64,000 nt of DNA from Cytobacillus depressus (GTDB lineage Bacteria; Bacillota; Bacilli; Bacillales; Cytobacillaceae). Location: positions 1 to 64,000 of the forward strand of contig NZ_WBOS01000017.1 in assembly GCF_008923245.1 (NCBI RefSeq), written 5' to 3'. Within the stretch, counting starts at the first letter, position 1. The number at the start of each line of letters is the position of its first letter. The notes below the pieces were generated by a model. That model ran no database searches, had not been told where the DNA came from, and was given only the letters and a program-made list of their open reading frames with translations. Positions 8,700-17,588 of the stretch are shown in pieces. The translations under genes and the position numbers were made by a program.

Positions 8700-9709
8700 C
8701 TAAGCATATTTCTGTTTGTTTTCTTTGTCAATCACAGAGGAGTAGGACTGCAGCAATTGTTCAAAAATTGTATCCCATCTTTGTGTGAGTGCATACTTTC
8801 TTCCTTCAGCCCCCATCTGACTTCTTAATGAATGATTATACAGTAATTCAACGATGGCTTGGGTAAATTGAGGAATATTTCCTGGTGGGCATAAACGGCC
8901 AGTGATCCCTTCCTGAATCATACATTTGACACCTCCTGAATTTGCACCGATAACAGGTGTACCACTTGCTAATGATTCGAGCACAACATTGTCAAATGTT
9001 TCAGTTGGAGAGGGAAAGACAAAAAGGTCAGCAGCTGCATAGATTTCAGCTAATTCTTTTCCTTGAAGAAATCCAGTAAACTTCATATTTTCTAGTGCCT
9101 CGTTCTGAAGCTGATCCCTGCTTGGACCATCACCAACAATTAACCATTGTAAATTTTCATTGATGTGAGAAGGCAAGGCTTTGGCTATTTCTAGGAGTGT
9201 GTGAACATCCTTCTCAGGTGCTAGTCTCCCAACATAAATGAGAATATATTTTTTGCGAATTTGATATTTTTTCCGAACAACTAGCTTATCATAGAAAGGA
9301 TGAAATAGTTCACAATCTACCCCTCTTGACCACATTTCCATATTCGTAAACCCCTTTCTCTTCAATTTGTCTATTGATTCAGATGACGGGACAAAGATTT
9401 TTTGTAACGGACGATGAAACCAATTCATATATTATCAAAGATATTTTGCGAGATATTGTAAATCATAGTATTGTAAGTAATCATCGAAATCAGTATGATA
9501 AGAGCCTACTTATGGAATGTGAAACTTCTTTGCAAAATAGGCTCCCAAAATCTCTATATTAAACGGAGGCGTCACATATTCACTAGATACAGTGCTTGGT
9601 GCAAAAACCTTGAATGAAATATGTTCTCGAGTTAAATATTCAGTAAACCTCAATAAGGTTCGTGCTACCCCATTAAATAAAAGGTATCTGTAAAAAAGGC
9701 AATTTTCAT
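8700..9709 (-). pseudogene. GT4 glycosyltransferase, disrupted N-terminal half
   Basis: The gene starts at the ATG at 9709 after AAGGAGGAGC with MKIAFFTDTFYL, then loses frame. Another frame continues NGVARTLLRFTEYLTREH to KKFHIP, followed by a stop, then VGSYHTDFDDYLQYYDL and two stops, and finally an open 242-codon C-terminal half (8700-9428). That half keeps the GT-B nucleotide-sugar site, VGRLAPEKDVHTLLE and the ETFDNVVLE (EX7E) motif. The total is about 336 codons against about 380 in family members, so there are deletions as well as stops. It belongs to the adjacent PAP2/UDP-glucose dehydrogenase cluster and was probably a glycolipid or wall-glycan glycosyltransferase. Confidence 0.85.
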
Positions 9710-9719
9710 TGCTCCTCCT

Positions 9720-10250
9720 TCAAAATGTCCATATTAAATAGTAGCTAATCCAGCCACATATGATTCCGAGCATTCCCCCTGCCATGACATCAGATGGATA
9801 ATGTAAGCCAAGATAAATTCTTGATAATCCGACAAAAAAACCAGTAGGAAGCAGGATGAAAGCTAAACTACTATCCATAAGAATAAAAGGAGTGATAACT
9901 GATAATATCGCTGTCGTATGTCCAGAAGGAAATGAATAGTCCTTTAAAGGATTACTTGGATACTGAACATGTTCCAATGCGAGATACGGCCTTTTTCGCG
10001 GATACATTTTTTTAACGAAGTGCACGGGAATGTGGCTGATCGTTAAAGAAAGCATACATGAAATGACCGTCATTCTATATTGTCCATTTAATAAGATGAG
10101 AAGTAAAAAAAGGCTAGATATTAAAAGCGTAGCCCCTCCCAAATGTGTTCCATATCGAAAGAATAGATTTAAAATTCTTTTATTAAAGTGACGATTAATT
10201 TTATGAACTAGGCGACATTCAAACTCATATAATTCATCTATACGCTTCAT
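9720..10250 (-). CDS. PAP2-family membrane phosphatase
   Basis: A 176-residue membrane protein of the type 2 phosphatidic acid phosphatase family. All three motifs are present: KKMYPRKRP, SFPSGHTT and SRIYLGLHYPSD, giving the catalytic His pair and phosphate-binding Arg/Lys residues. Such enzymes dephosphorylate undecaprenyl pyrophosphate or lipid phosphates at the outer membrane face. About five transmembrane segments are visible. The start at 10250 is preferred for the GAGAGGAC upstream; an ATG at 10274 is an alternative. Placed between a glycosyltransferase relic and UDP-glucose dehydrogenase, consistent with an envelope-glycan role. Confidence 0.85.
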   Translation of the reverse strand: MKRIDELYEFECRLVHKINRHFNKRILNLFFRYGTHLGGATLLISSLFLLLILLNGQYRMTVISCMLSLTISHIPVHFVKKMYPRKRPYLALEHVQYPSNPLKDYSFPSGHTTAILSVITPFILMDSSLAFILLPTGFFVGLSRIYLGLHYPSDVMAGGMLGIICGWISYYLIWTF

Positions 10251-10289
10251 TCTTTGATGTCCTCTCTCATCCATTTGCTATCATTGACA

Positions 10290-11627
10290 TTAATGGATCA
10301 TAGCTGCATTTAATAAAGTATCCTTTTTTACGCTTGGTCTACCAATAGATACGTAGGTAATGTCGTAGTTTTGAATTTTTTCAAGAGAATAGCAGTTTCG
10401 TCCGTCGATAATGACAGCTTCCTTCATATAAATTTCGAATAATTCTAAAGGAAACTGCTTAATTTCATCCCAATCCGTTACGATAATGGCTACTTCTGCA
10501 TTAAACAAAGCACTGATTAAATCGGTTGTATACTCAATTGCATCTCCGACAAGCTTTTCTACGTTTCGGACTGCAATTGGATCATAGCCAATCACATTGG
10601 CCCCTTCATGAAACAAAGCATTTATGATTGTTAAGGAGGCGGCTTCGTGAATATCATCTATACCTGGTTTAAATGCAAGACCTAAAAGAGCAACTCTTTT
10701 TCCAACTAATGAGCCGACCAATTCTTTCGCTTTCATAACTGGGAGTAAACGTTGACGATTATTTACTTGAATAACAGCCTTAAGCAATTCAAATGGGTTT
10801 TCCATTTCATCCGCTATTTGTACAAGTGCATTGGCATCTTTAGGCAAACAAGAACCCCCATAGCCAATACCTTCTTGCAGAAATGAATGACCAATACGCT
10901 TATCTTTCTCCATTCCGTAAGCTACTGTTTCCACATTGGCCCCAACCTTTTCACAAATAGCAGCAATTTCATTCATAAAACTAATTTTTGTCGCTAAAAA
11001 AGCATTGGCTGCATATTTAATCATTTCTGCACTTCTTATATCCGTTCGGATGATGGGGATTTGAAGCGGAGAAAATACTTGTTCAATAAGCAAAGCTGCT
11101 TCATTTGTATTCGCCCCAATGACAATCCTGTCCCCGTAAAAAAAATCATGGATGGCTGTGCCTTTACGAAGGAATTCAGGTGTTGAAGCGACATCCATTC
11201 TAATTTTTGGAGGTTTCTTTCGCTGAATTAACATGTTCATTCGATCATTCGTACCAATTGGAACCGTGCTTTTCGTACAAATAATAACGTCTTTTTTCGC
11301 ATGGAGGGCTATTTCAAGAGCAACGTTAAAGATAAAATCCACATTAACTGTTCCATCCTTGTTCTCTGGTGTTCCGACAGCAATAAATATGATGTCCGCA
11401 TTAGAATAAGCTTTTTTAGGATTGGTTGTAAAAGAGAGACGGCCGTTAGAAAGATTTTTGTGTAAAAGCGGTTCAAGCTCTGGCTCGTAGAAGGGGGCGC
11501 ACCCAGTTTGCAACATTTTTATTCTCTTTTCTTGAATATCGATGCATGTAACTTCGAAACCCATTTCTGCTAAACAAACACCTGTCACTAACCCAACATA
11601 TCCTGTTCCAGCAACCGAAATTTTCAC
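10290..11627 (-). CDS. ugd: UDP-glucose 6-dehydrogenase
   Basis: A 445-residue enzyme oxidising UDP-glucose to UDP-glucuronate with two NAD+. The N-terminal Rossmann domain starts KISVAGTGYVGLVTG. The catalytic cysteine lies in GIGYGGSCLPKDANAL, and the C-terminal UDP-binding domain contains LGLAFKPGIDDIHEA. The true start is a GTG at 11627 preceded by GAGGAGGG; the open frame continues upstream to 11834 without family similarity. Equivalent to TuaD/YtcA/Ugd of B. subtilis. It is divergent from the UgtP-like glycosyltransferase and adjacent to PAP2, implying UDP-glucuronate feeds a local glycolipid or teichuronic-type product. Confidence 0.93.
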   Translation of the reverse strand: MKISVAGTGYVGLVTGVCLAEMGFEVTCIDIQEKRIKMLQTGCAPFYEPELEPLLHKNLSNGRLSFTTNPKKAYSNADIIFIAVGTPENKDGTVNVDFIFNVALEIALHAKKDVIICTKSTVPIGTNDRMNMLIQRKKPPKIRMDVASTPEFLRKGTAIHDFFYGDRIVIGANTNEAALLIEQVFSPLQIPIIRTDIRSAEMIKYAANAFLATKISFMNEIAAICEKVGANVETVAYGMEKDKRIGHSFLQEGIGYGGSCLPKDANALVQIADEMENPFELLKAVIQVNNRQRLLPVMKAKELVGSLVGKRVALLGLAFKPGIDDIHEAASLTIINALFHEGANVIGYDPIAVRNVEKLVGDAIEYTTDLISALFNAEVAIIVTDWDEIKQFPLELFEIYMKEAVIIDGRNCYSLEKIQNYDITYVSIGRPSVKKDTLLNAAMIH

Positions 11628-11698
11628 ACAATCCCTCCTCGTAGTAAATATCTTTATGTTCATTTTATAAGAGGAATATAAATTCAATCTTGATGTAG

Positions 11699-11715
11699 TG
11701 TTAATTAATTGTAAA
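11699..11715 (-). promoter_or_regulatory. Two PhoP-box-like repeats, 11-bp period (candidate)
   Basis: On the minus strand TTTACA (11715-11710) and TTAACA (11704-11699) are exactly 11 bp apart, as in PhoP boxes (TT[ACT]ACA repeats) of B. subtilis. Only two of the usual four repeats are recognisable. They lie 72 bases upstream of the ugd start; tuaD is PhoP-controlled in B. subtilis, which makes the inference reasonable but unproven. Confidence 0.3.
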
Positions 11716-11818
11716 AAGATTCTAACGATTATTTTCGAAAAATTAACAATCCTAAGTTGTTCCTTCATATTGCCTAAAAATTCACTTGATAAACTAAAGG
11801 AAACGAAGGAGGTTTTCC

Positions 11819-12949
11819 ATGATGAAACGGCCAACAGCTTTGATTCTTACCGCTAAATATGGCAGCGGACATGTTCAAGCTACTAGTGTACTTGCAAATA
11901 ATTTAAGGGAAAGAAATATCGAACCGATCGTCTCTGATTTATTCGGTGAGTCCTATCCAGCCATTTCTACCTTTACACAATCATTATTAATGAAAAGCTT
12001 TTCGACCCATTCCTCCTTCTATAAATGGTTTTATTACGGTACAAATAAATTAAATTCAAATGGTCTTGTCCAATTTTCTAGTTATTTCGGACGTAAAAGA
12101 CTGTTAGAGCTAGTTTTTATGCACCAACCAAGCTTTATCCTATTGACGTTTCCGCTTCATGCTGCTTCATCACTTAAAAAAAAATCAAGAATGTCGATTC
12201 CAACTTATACTGTTGTTACCGATTATTGTTTGCATCCCTATTGGATGAACCCATTTATCCACCATTATTTCGTTAGTACGGAAGCTGTGAAAAGCTGTCT
12301 ATTGAGCCACCAAGTTAGTGAGAAACGTATTACTGTTAGCGGCATTCCAATACGTTCACAATTTGAAACTCCAGCTGATAAGCAAGTAATCTATGAAAAA
12401 TTTCATTTATGCCCTCAAAGGAAAGTTATTACTATCCTTGCTGGAGCTTTTGGCGTTTTAAAAAACGTGAAAGAATTATGCGAGCTGCTCATTCACTTTC
12501 GTACTTACCAAATTGTTGTTATTTGCGGGAAGAACGATTCACTTTTTAGTAGCTTAATGCCTATTGCATTTTTATTTCCGGAATCATTTCGTTTATTAGG
12601 ATATATAGAAGACATTCATGAATTATTTGCGATAAGCCATTGTTTAATTACCAAGCCAGGTGGGATTACCTTAACGGAGGCGGCAGCAATGCAAGTTCCT
12701 TTAATCTTGCATAGTCCAATTCCCGGACAAGAATTAGAGAATGCTGCATTTTTTGCAGAGAATGGGGCTGCTTTCATATCTCACACTACTCTTGAAGTCG
12801 TTAACCATGTTCAAACCATTCTGCAAAACGAAGAAATTTCAAACAGGATGAAGTCTGCTCAAAAATATATTTACAAGCGCGATTCGGCCTCTGTTATAAT
12901 CGACCATGCTATAAATGAGATGAAACAGCCTGCTATTAAACTCGTTTAA
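11819..12949 (+). CDS. UgtP/MGDG-synthase-like glycosyltransferase
   Basis: A 376-residue GT28-type enzyme related to diacylglycerol glucosyltransferase UgtP and MGDG synthase. The N-terminal acceptor domain opens with ALILTAKYGSGHVQATSVL (the GxGHxxA motif). The C-terminal donor domain has TILAGAFGVLKN and the nucleotide-sugar motif KPGGITLTEAAAMQVP. Members transfer sugar from UDP-sugars to membrane lipids on the cytosolic face. It begins ATGATG after GAAGGAGG. Being divergent from ugd, it may use UDP-glucuronate instead of UDP-glucose; this is inference from position. Confidence 0.82.
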   Translation: MMKRPTALILTAKYGSGHVQATSVLANNLRERNIEPIVSDLFGESYPAISTFTQSLLMKSFSTHSSFYKWFYYGTNKLNSNGLVQFSSYFGRKRLLELVFMHQPSFILLTFPLHAASSLKKKSRMSIPTYTVVTDYCLHPYWMNPFIHHYFVSTEAVKSCLLSHQVSEKRITVSGIPIRSQFETPADKQVIYEKFHLCPQRKVITILAGAFGVLKNVKELCELLIHFRTYQIVVICGKNDSLFSSLMPIAFLFPESFRLLGYIEDIHELFAISHCLITKPGGITLTEAAAMQVPLILHSPIPGQELENAAFFAENGAAFISHTTLEVVNHVQTILQNEEISNRMKSAQKYIYKRDSASVIIDHAINEMKQPAIKLV

Positions 12950-13439
12950 TGAAGAAAAGCGATTCTGGTGTATGAACACTATACTCTTTGTTTAGCATTC
13001 CTTACTAATGATTAATCGGAGGAAACAAAGTACGAGAGGTTTTAAAAATTATGAACACATATATCCATAAAATCCCCTTTTCACTTTTTGTGGAAGGGGG
13101 CTAAGGTTTTATTCAAAGAAAAAAAGACGACATCTGATTAGATTCGCCTCGAACAAGTATTCATTTTCATAATAGATGACGCTAAACTGCATCAGATCCA
13201 TTTTGGCCAAGCGATTGAATTTCTTTTCAGTAAAATACAGATGGCTTTCATTTATTAAAGCTTTGGCCTCTTACTTTGTCCTCAGCTTATTTTTTCAATT
13301 TCACCAGCTTGAAAACAATACCCAAGTCCCCGTAATTGGGCTTTTCCGTTACTTCATGGAAGCGCCCTATTGCGGAAGATTTCCTTTACACTTCATCAAT
13401 TATGATAAGTACAACTTTTGGTGTAAACAAAAATGAAAT
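12950..13439. other. Intergenic region, no supported gene
   Basis: About 490 bases between the UgtP-like gene and the isochorismatase gene. An 86-codon plus-strand frame (13176-13436) has no ribosome site or recognisable similarity. An imperfect hairpin near 13073-13105 (CCCCTTTTCAC with GTGGAAGGGGG) may end transcription of the glycosyltransferase. On the minus strand 13300-13390 gives IGRFHEVTEKPNYGDLG followed by stops, which looks like a decayed coding fragment of unknown origin. Confidence 0.4.
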
Positions 13440-13997
13440 TTAATTGGTCGCTTTAACAAGAAAATCATCAGTTGTCTTGATCGTTGCGTATAAGCTTCCA
13501 AGCGCTCCCATGAAGGCGTAATGGACATTTTTTGCATCAATAGTTTGATTGTTAAAGGTGATATCAGGGCATGTACATGCATCTTCAATGACCGTACACT
13601 TGAACCCAAGGTCAACCGCTGCACGACTTGTTGCATCGATGCACATATGGCTCATCATACCAACGATAATCACATGTTCAATACCTATGCTTTTTAATTC
13701 AGCTTCTAAAGATGTATGTAGAAAACTGTTCGGGAAATGCTTTACAATCACCGTTTCGTTTTCCAACGGTGCAACACTTTGGTGAATATGCACTCCTTCT
13801 GTGCCCGCCGTAAAAAATGGTGCTTGGTTATCCTCGAAAATATGTTGAATGTGAAAAAGCGGTAAATTGTTTTCACGAAAATAATCTAAGATTACTCGTG
13901 CATTTTTCGCGGCTTTCTCTGTTTCATGGAGAGTCATTTTACCGCCTGGAAAATAATCATTTTGAATGTCAACAAGTATTAATGCCATTTTATCCAT
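13440..13997 (-). CDS. Isochorismatase-family cysteine hydrolase
   Basis: A 185-residue single-domain hydrolase of the isochorismatase/nicotinamidase superfamily. The catalytic triad is complete: D10 in ILVDIQNDYF, K86 in VIVKHFPNSF and C119 in MMSHMCIDATSRAA, with the expected cis-peptide region just before the Cys. Members hydrolyse amides such as nicotinamide, N-carbamoyl compounds or isochorismate. The ATG at 13997 follows GGGAGGAAG. Its own substrate is not evident and it stands alone between two unrelated units. Confidence 0.87.
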   Translation of the reverse strand: MDKMALILVDIQNDYFPGGKMTLHETEKAAKNARVILDYFRENNLPLFHIQHIFEDNQAPFFTAGTEGVHIHQSVAPLENETVIVKHFPNSFLHTSLEAELKSIGIEHVIIVGMMSHMCIDATSRAAVDLGFKCTVIEDACTCPDITFNNQTIDAKNVHYAFMGALGSLYATIKTTDDFLVKATN

Positions 13998-14181
13998 CTT
14001 TATTGCTTCCTCCCCTAAATAAAGGTTGAATCGTATTTATAATATTCGCTAATCAATAAAAAATCACCTTCTTTTGAAAAAGGTGCAGATCACTGCATTT
14101 AAGCCTGTACCTACGGAACTTCAAATAAACAGAATACTTATCATCCCATGCATTCTTCGTCTCTTAATCAAGCACAAAAAT

Positions 14182-14207
14182 AAGGCACATAGCATACCAT
14201 GTACCTT
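14182..14207 (-). terminator. Rho-independent terminator after the urocanase operon
   Basis: On the minus strand AAGGTACAT and ATGTGCCTT form a stem directly after the regulator stop codon, followed by ATTTTT. A second hairpin (14065-14085, CACCTT/AAGGTG) followed by a T run lies downstream and may act as backup. Confidence 0.75.
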
Positions 14208-15821
14208 TTAGCTTGTTTTAACTTTCTTTGCTATATTTGTGACTAACATTGAATTTCTAAATTCACTCGGGGTCACGCCAAAATAAGATTTAAACACCCT
14301 GCTAAAATATCGTGGATTACTATAGCCCACATCGCATGATATTTGATAGATGGTGCAAGTTAAATCCATTAGCAATGATTGGGCTTTATCCATTCGCAAA
14401 TGGGTAAGATATTCAATGAAGGAAGAACCAGTAGTCTTTTTGAAAATATGGCTAAAATAGTTGGTACTTAAATGTACTTGGTTAGCAACACTCTCTAAGG
14501 AGATTTCTTCTGTAAAATGATTATTAATATAAAATAACGCTTTTTGGACTGACTTGATACTACTTTCATTATGATTACTTAGGATGAGATCTAAAAGTTG
14601 ATCGATAACCTCATGAAGCCATTGGCATATTTGATCTAAATTTTCGAGGGCTAATAATTCCTTCGCATAGTGCAATTGCGTCGTTAGAACCTCTTTTACG
14701 TGAGCTCCCCCGTTGATCGCTGCTTGTGACAAGGTGGAAAGCAAATCTAATGTTTGGATCTTAAATAATTTTGGACTAATATTTATTTGGGAAGAAATCA
14801 TGTTAATAACCCTGTTTAAACTGCTTTTTACGCTTTCCACATCCCCCATCGTTAACTGATTAGCCATGATCATTATTTCATTCATCTGCAAAAGGTACAT
14901 TTCATTCGTAAACGGATCTACATCATTAATATGAATGACAGTGTTACTCCCAGTAAAAAATTTATTCTCCAAGGCTTGCAATGATTCTTGATAAGATAAA
15001 TGAAGGTTTCTTGCATCCTCGTAATAATTGCCCACTCCAATTGTGACGGAATGCCCTGTACACTCCTTAATGATTTGTTTCATTTTCTCTGCACAACTGA
15101 TTGATATATTTCTATACTCTAAGACATTATTTTGCACTGGCAACGATAACAACACGACAACTTTTTCCGGACCATTAATGATAACAATCTTTTCCTCCAC
15201 TCTATTCTCGGCAAAATACACATGAACCGAATCAATAATCTCATTCCTTATAGATTGACGCCATATTTCACTTTTGTTCTTCATCAGCCGGTAAAAATCA
15301 TCGATACAAATCGTCAAGCATGTATTTGGTATTGTAGACAATCCTGCAAATTGACTACGATCCCATATTTTCTTGGAATGTTTTACATTGCCGAAAATCA
15401 AATCATAAGCCAAGCTCATTTTCAAATCGTCCTTGGCTAGTTCCTCCTGTTCACTCTTTCCAGATGAAAATAAGGAATGCTGCTGGGTTTTCGTAATATC
15501 CTGAAAAAGCTTATAAAAATCCTCCTCGGTTACAGGTTTTTTTAAGCAATCAAAGGCACCCTTTTTAAAAAGCTTTCTTATTTCATCATGTTGAAAATAC
15601 TCTTTGATCGCAACCAAATAGGAAAATCCGTTAAAAACAGCCATTTGTTTTTCGGTTATATGATCTAAATCTAAAAGAACTATTGAAGCACGGGAGGGTT
15701 TCTCGTTATCTTTTGCCTTTTTAAGAAAAAATGGAGAACCGAGTAGTTCGTTTACATGCTGAACGATTGTAAAAAGGCTCTTATCTTCCGTAACGATTAA
15801 TATGTTGTTCTTCATTACCAT
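14208..15821 (-). CDS. YesN-like response regulator, receiver plus AraC DNA-binding domain
   Basis: A 537-residue regulator. The N-terminal 120 residues resemble a receiver domain (NNILIVTEDK, VLLDLDH as the likely phospho-acceptor region, CLKKPV as the conserved Lys), although the acidic pocket is poorly conserved. A long middle region follows, then a C-terminal AraC domain (about residues 430-530) with two HTH motifs (ISLESVANQVHLSTNYFSHIF and the CDVGYSNPRYFSRVFK segment). It is the last gene of the urocanase operon, 25 bases after the hydratase, so it is likely its own pathway regulator. No cognate histidine kinase is in the window. Confidence 0.82.
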   Translation of the reverse strand: MVMKNNILIVTEDKSLFTIVQHVNELLGSPFFLKKAKDNEKPSRASIVLLDLDHITEKQMAVFNGFSYLVAIKEYFQHDEIRKLFKKGAFDCLKKPVTEEDFYKLFQDITKTQQHSLFSSGKSEQEELAKDDLKMSLAYDLIFGNVKHSKKIWDRSQFAGLSTIPNTCLTICIDDFYRLMKNKSEIWRQSIRNEIIDSVHVYFAENRVEEKIVIINGPEKVVVLLSLPVQNNVLEYRNISISCAEKMKQIIKECTGHSVTIGVGNYYEDARNLHLSYQESLQALENKFFTGSNTVIHINDVDPFTNEMYLLQMNEIMIMANQLTMGDVESVKSSLNRVINMISSQINISPKLFKIQTLDLLSTLSQAAINGGAHVKEVLTTQLHYAKELLALENLDQICQWLHEVIDQLLDLILSNHNESSIKSVQKALFYINNHFTEEISLESVANQVHLSTNYFSHIFKKTTGSSFIEYLTHLRMDKAQSLLMDLTCTIYQISCDVGYSNPRYFSRVFKSYFGVTPSEFRNSMLVTNIAKKVKTS

Positions 15822-15846
15822 ACAACCCTTCTTCACAAAATAACTG

Positions 15847-17490
15847 TTACAAAGGTCTTTTTAATCCTAGTTCACGAGCCCTGTTGTTAGCGGCGATATA
15901 GCCAGCATCTGCATGCCTAATAATATTTAATCCTGGATCAATGGTTAGTAAATTTTTTAATCTTTTTAAAGCATCTAAGCTTCCATCCGCTACAGCTGTC
16001 ATACCAGAATGAATCGAGTTTCCAATTCCAACGCCTCCTCCATGCTGGATGCTGACCATCGTTGCCCCAGAAACAGCATTAGTCAAGGCATTAAGAATAG
16101 GCCAATCCGCTATTGCATCACTACCGTCCGGCATTCCTTCTGTTTCTCTTGTCGGTGCAGCCATTGTACTGCCCTCTGAATGGTCCCTCGTAATCGCAAT
16201 AGGTGCCTGGAGCTCGCCCTTTGCCACCATGTTATTAATTAGTTCCCCAATTTGGCTCCGCTCACGATAATCCAACCAACAAGTACGGGCCGGGAGTCCA
16301 TAGAAATAAATTCTTTCCTGGACAAATTTAATCCAACGGCAAATCCGTTCGTCACTTGGAAAAGTGGATAAAATCGCTTCATCGATTTTGTATATATCTC
16401 CTGGGTTTCCTGACAGTGCTATCCAGCGGCAAGGTCCTCTTCCTTCACAATAGAGCGGACGTAAGTATTCAGCGATAAAGCCTGGGAAGGAAAAAGCTTT
16501 CTCATAACCCGCTTTATATGCCTGACCGCGAATATTATTGCCATAATCAAAAACGATTGATCCCCGTTCCTGGAATTGACACATTGCTTCTACATGTGCT
16601 GTAACTGTTTCTGCAGCCATTTCTAAATATTTTTCCGGTTTCTTTCCTCTTAGAAAGTTCGCCTGTTCTAATGTTAATCCACTTGGGACATAGCCATTTA
16701 ATAAATCATGAACCGCGGTTTGATCAGTAACAATATCCGGCGTTACACCATTTTGAATTAATTCACAGTAGATATCAGCTGCATTGCCATGAAGCGCAAT
16801 TGCAAGCGCCCTTTCCGCCTTGATTGCTTCATTTGCCAACGTTAACGCCTCATCAAGTGTATGAACCTTTACATCACAATAATTATTAACTAAACGCTTA
16901 TCTATTTTTGCTTCATCGATTTCAACTACAATACAGACTCCGCCATGCATCGTAACAGATAAAGGCTGTGCTGACCCCATACCGCCTAAACCCGAGGTCA
17001 ACACCAATTTTCCTTTAAGCGTCCCTTCGTAATACCGGCTTGCAATCTCACTCATCGTTTCAAATATCGCTTGCAATACACCTTGCACTCCTATATATGA
17101 CCAGGAGGCTGCAGTTGCCTGGCCATACATCGTTAAACCCTTACTTTCGAGCATCGAAAAATATTCATCATTCGCCCAGTTCGGAACAACCATGGCCGTA
17201 GAAGCAATAACACGAGGTGAAAACGGAAAAGTCCGGAAAGTCGCTACAGGCTTTCCGGATTGAATTAATAAAGTATGGTCACTATCTAACTGCTTTAGCT
17301 CATGGATAATAGCTTCCATTGCCTTTCTATTTCTGGCGGCTTTTCCTCTTCCGCCGTAAACAATTAATTCATCACTATTTTCGGCAACCCGAGGATCAAG
17401 GCTATTTAGAAATAACCGTAATAAAGCTTCGGTTTCCCAGCTTTTACAGGAAAGATCCTTTCCAATTGGCGACTGGATCGTTCGAAACAT
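15847..17490 (-). CDS. hutU: Urocanate hydratase family enzyme, divergent paralogue
   Basis: A 547-residue protein of normal HutU length that aligns with urocanase from end to end. HutU uses tightly bound NAD+ as an electrophile to hydrate urocanate to imidazolone propionate. The catalytic Cys region (PARTCWLDYRER), FDYGNNIRG and RHADAGY are retained. Near-invariant positions differ from B. subtilis HutU as I recall it: VYGGRGKAAR for VYGGIGKAAR, MYGQATAASWSYIG for MYGQMTAGSWIYIG, GGMGSAQP for GGMGGAQP, TRDHSEGSTMAAP for GRDHLDCGSVASP. No hutH, hutI or hutG lies nearby; instead it follows CoA-transferase and acyl-CoA dehydrogenase genes. It probably acts on a urocanate analogue. Start at 17490 after AGGGAGAGG. 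Confidence 0.88.
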   Translation of the reverse strand: MFRTIQSPIGKDLSCKSWETEALLRLFLNSLDPRVAENSDELIVYGGRGKAARNRKAMEAIIHELKQLDSDHTLLIQSGKPVATFRTFPFSPRVIASTAMVVPNWANDEYFSMLESKGLTMYGQATAASWSYIGVQGVLQAIFETMSEIASRYYEGTLKGKLVLTSGLGGMGSAQPLSVTMHGGVCIVVEIDEAKIDKRLVNNYCDVKVHTLDEALTLANEAIKAERALAIALHGNAADIYCELIQNGVTPDIVTDQTAVHDLLNGYVPSGLTLEQANFLRGKKPEKYLEMAAETVTAHVEAMCQFQERGSIVFDYGNNIRGQAYKAGYEKAFSFPGFIAEYLRPLYCEGRGPCRWIALSGNPGDIYKIDEAILSTFPSDERICRWIKFVQERIYFYGLPARTCWLDYRERSQIGELINNMVAKGELQAPIAITRDHSEGSTMAAPTRETEGMPDGSDAIADWPILNALTNAVSGATMVSIQHGGGVGIGNSIHSGMTAVADGSLDALKRLKNLLTIDPGLNIIRHADAGYIAANNRARELGLKRPL

Positions 17491-17588
17491 TAAATTCCTC
17501 TCCCTTAATTCCAAAAAGTGCAGAATGAACTACCTAAAATTGTATTCGCCATTATCCTTGCTCTTTCCTCTTTTTACCTAAGATTCCG

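Noticed and set aside
8700..9428. Open 242-codon frame as an intact short glycosyltransferase
   Set aside because: It lacks the N-terminal acceptor domain, whose broken remains lie directly upstream in other frames.
13176..13436. 86-codon plus-strand frame
   Set aside because: No ribosome site, no recognisable family, and codon usage unlike neighbours.
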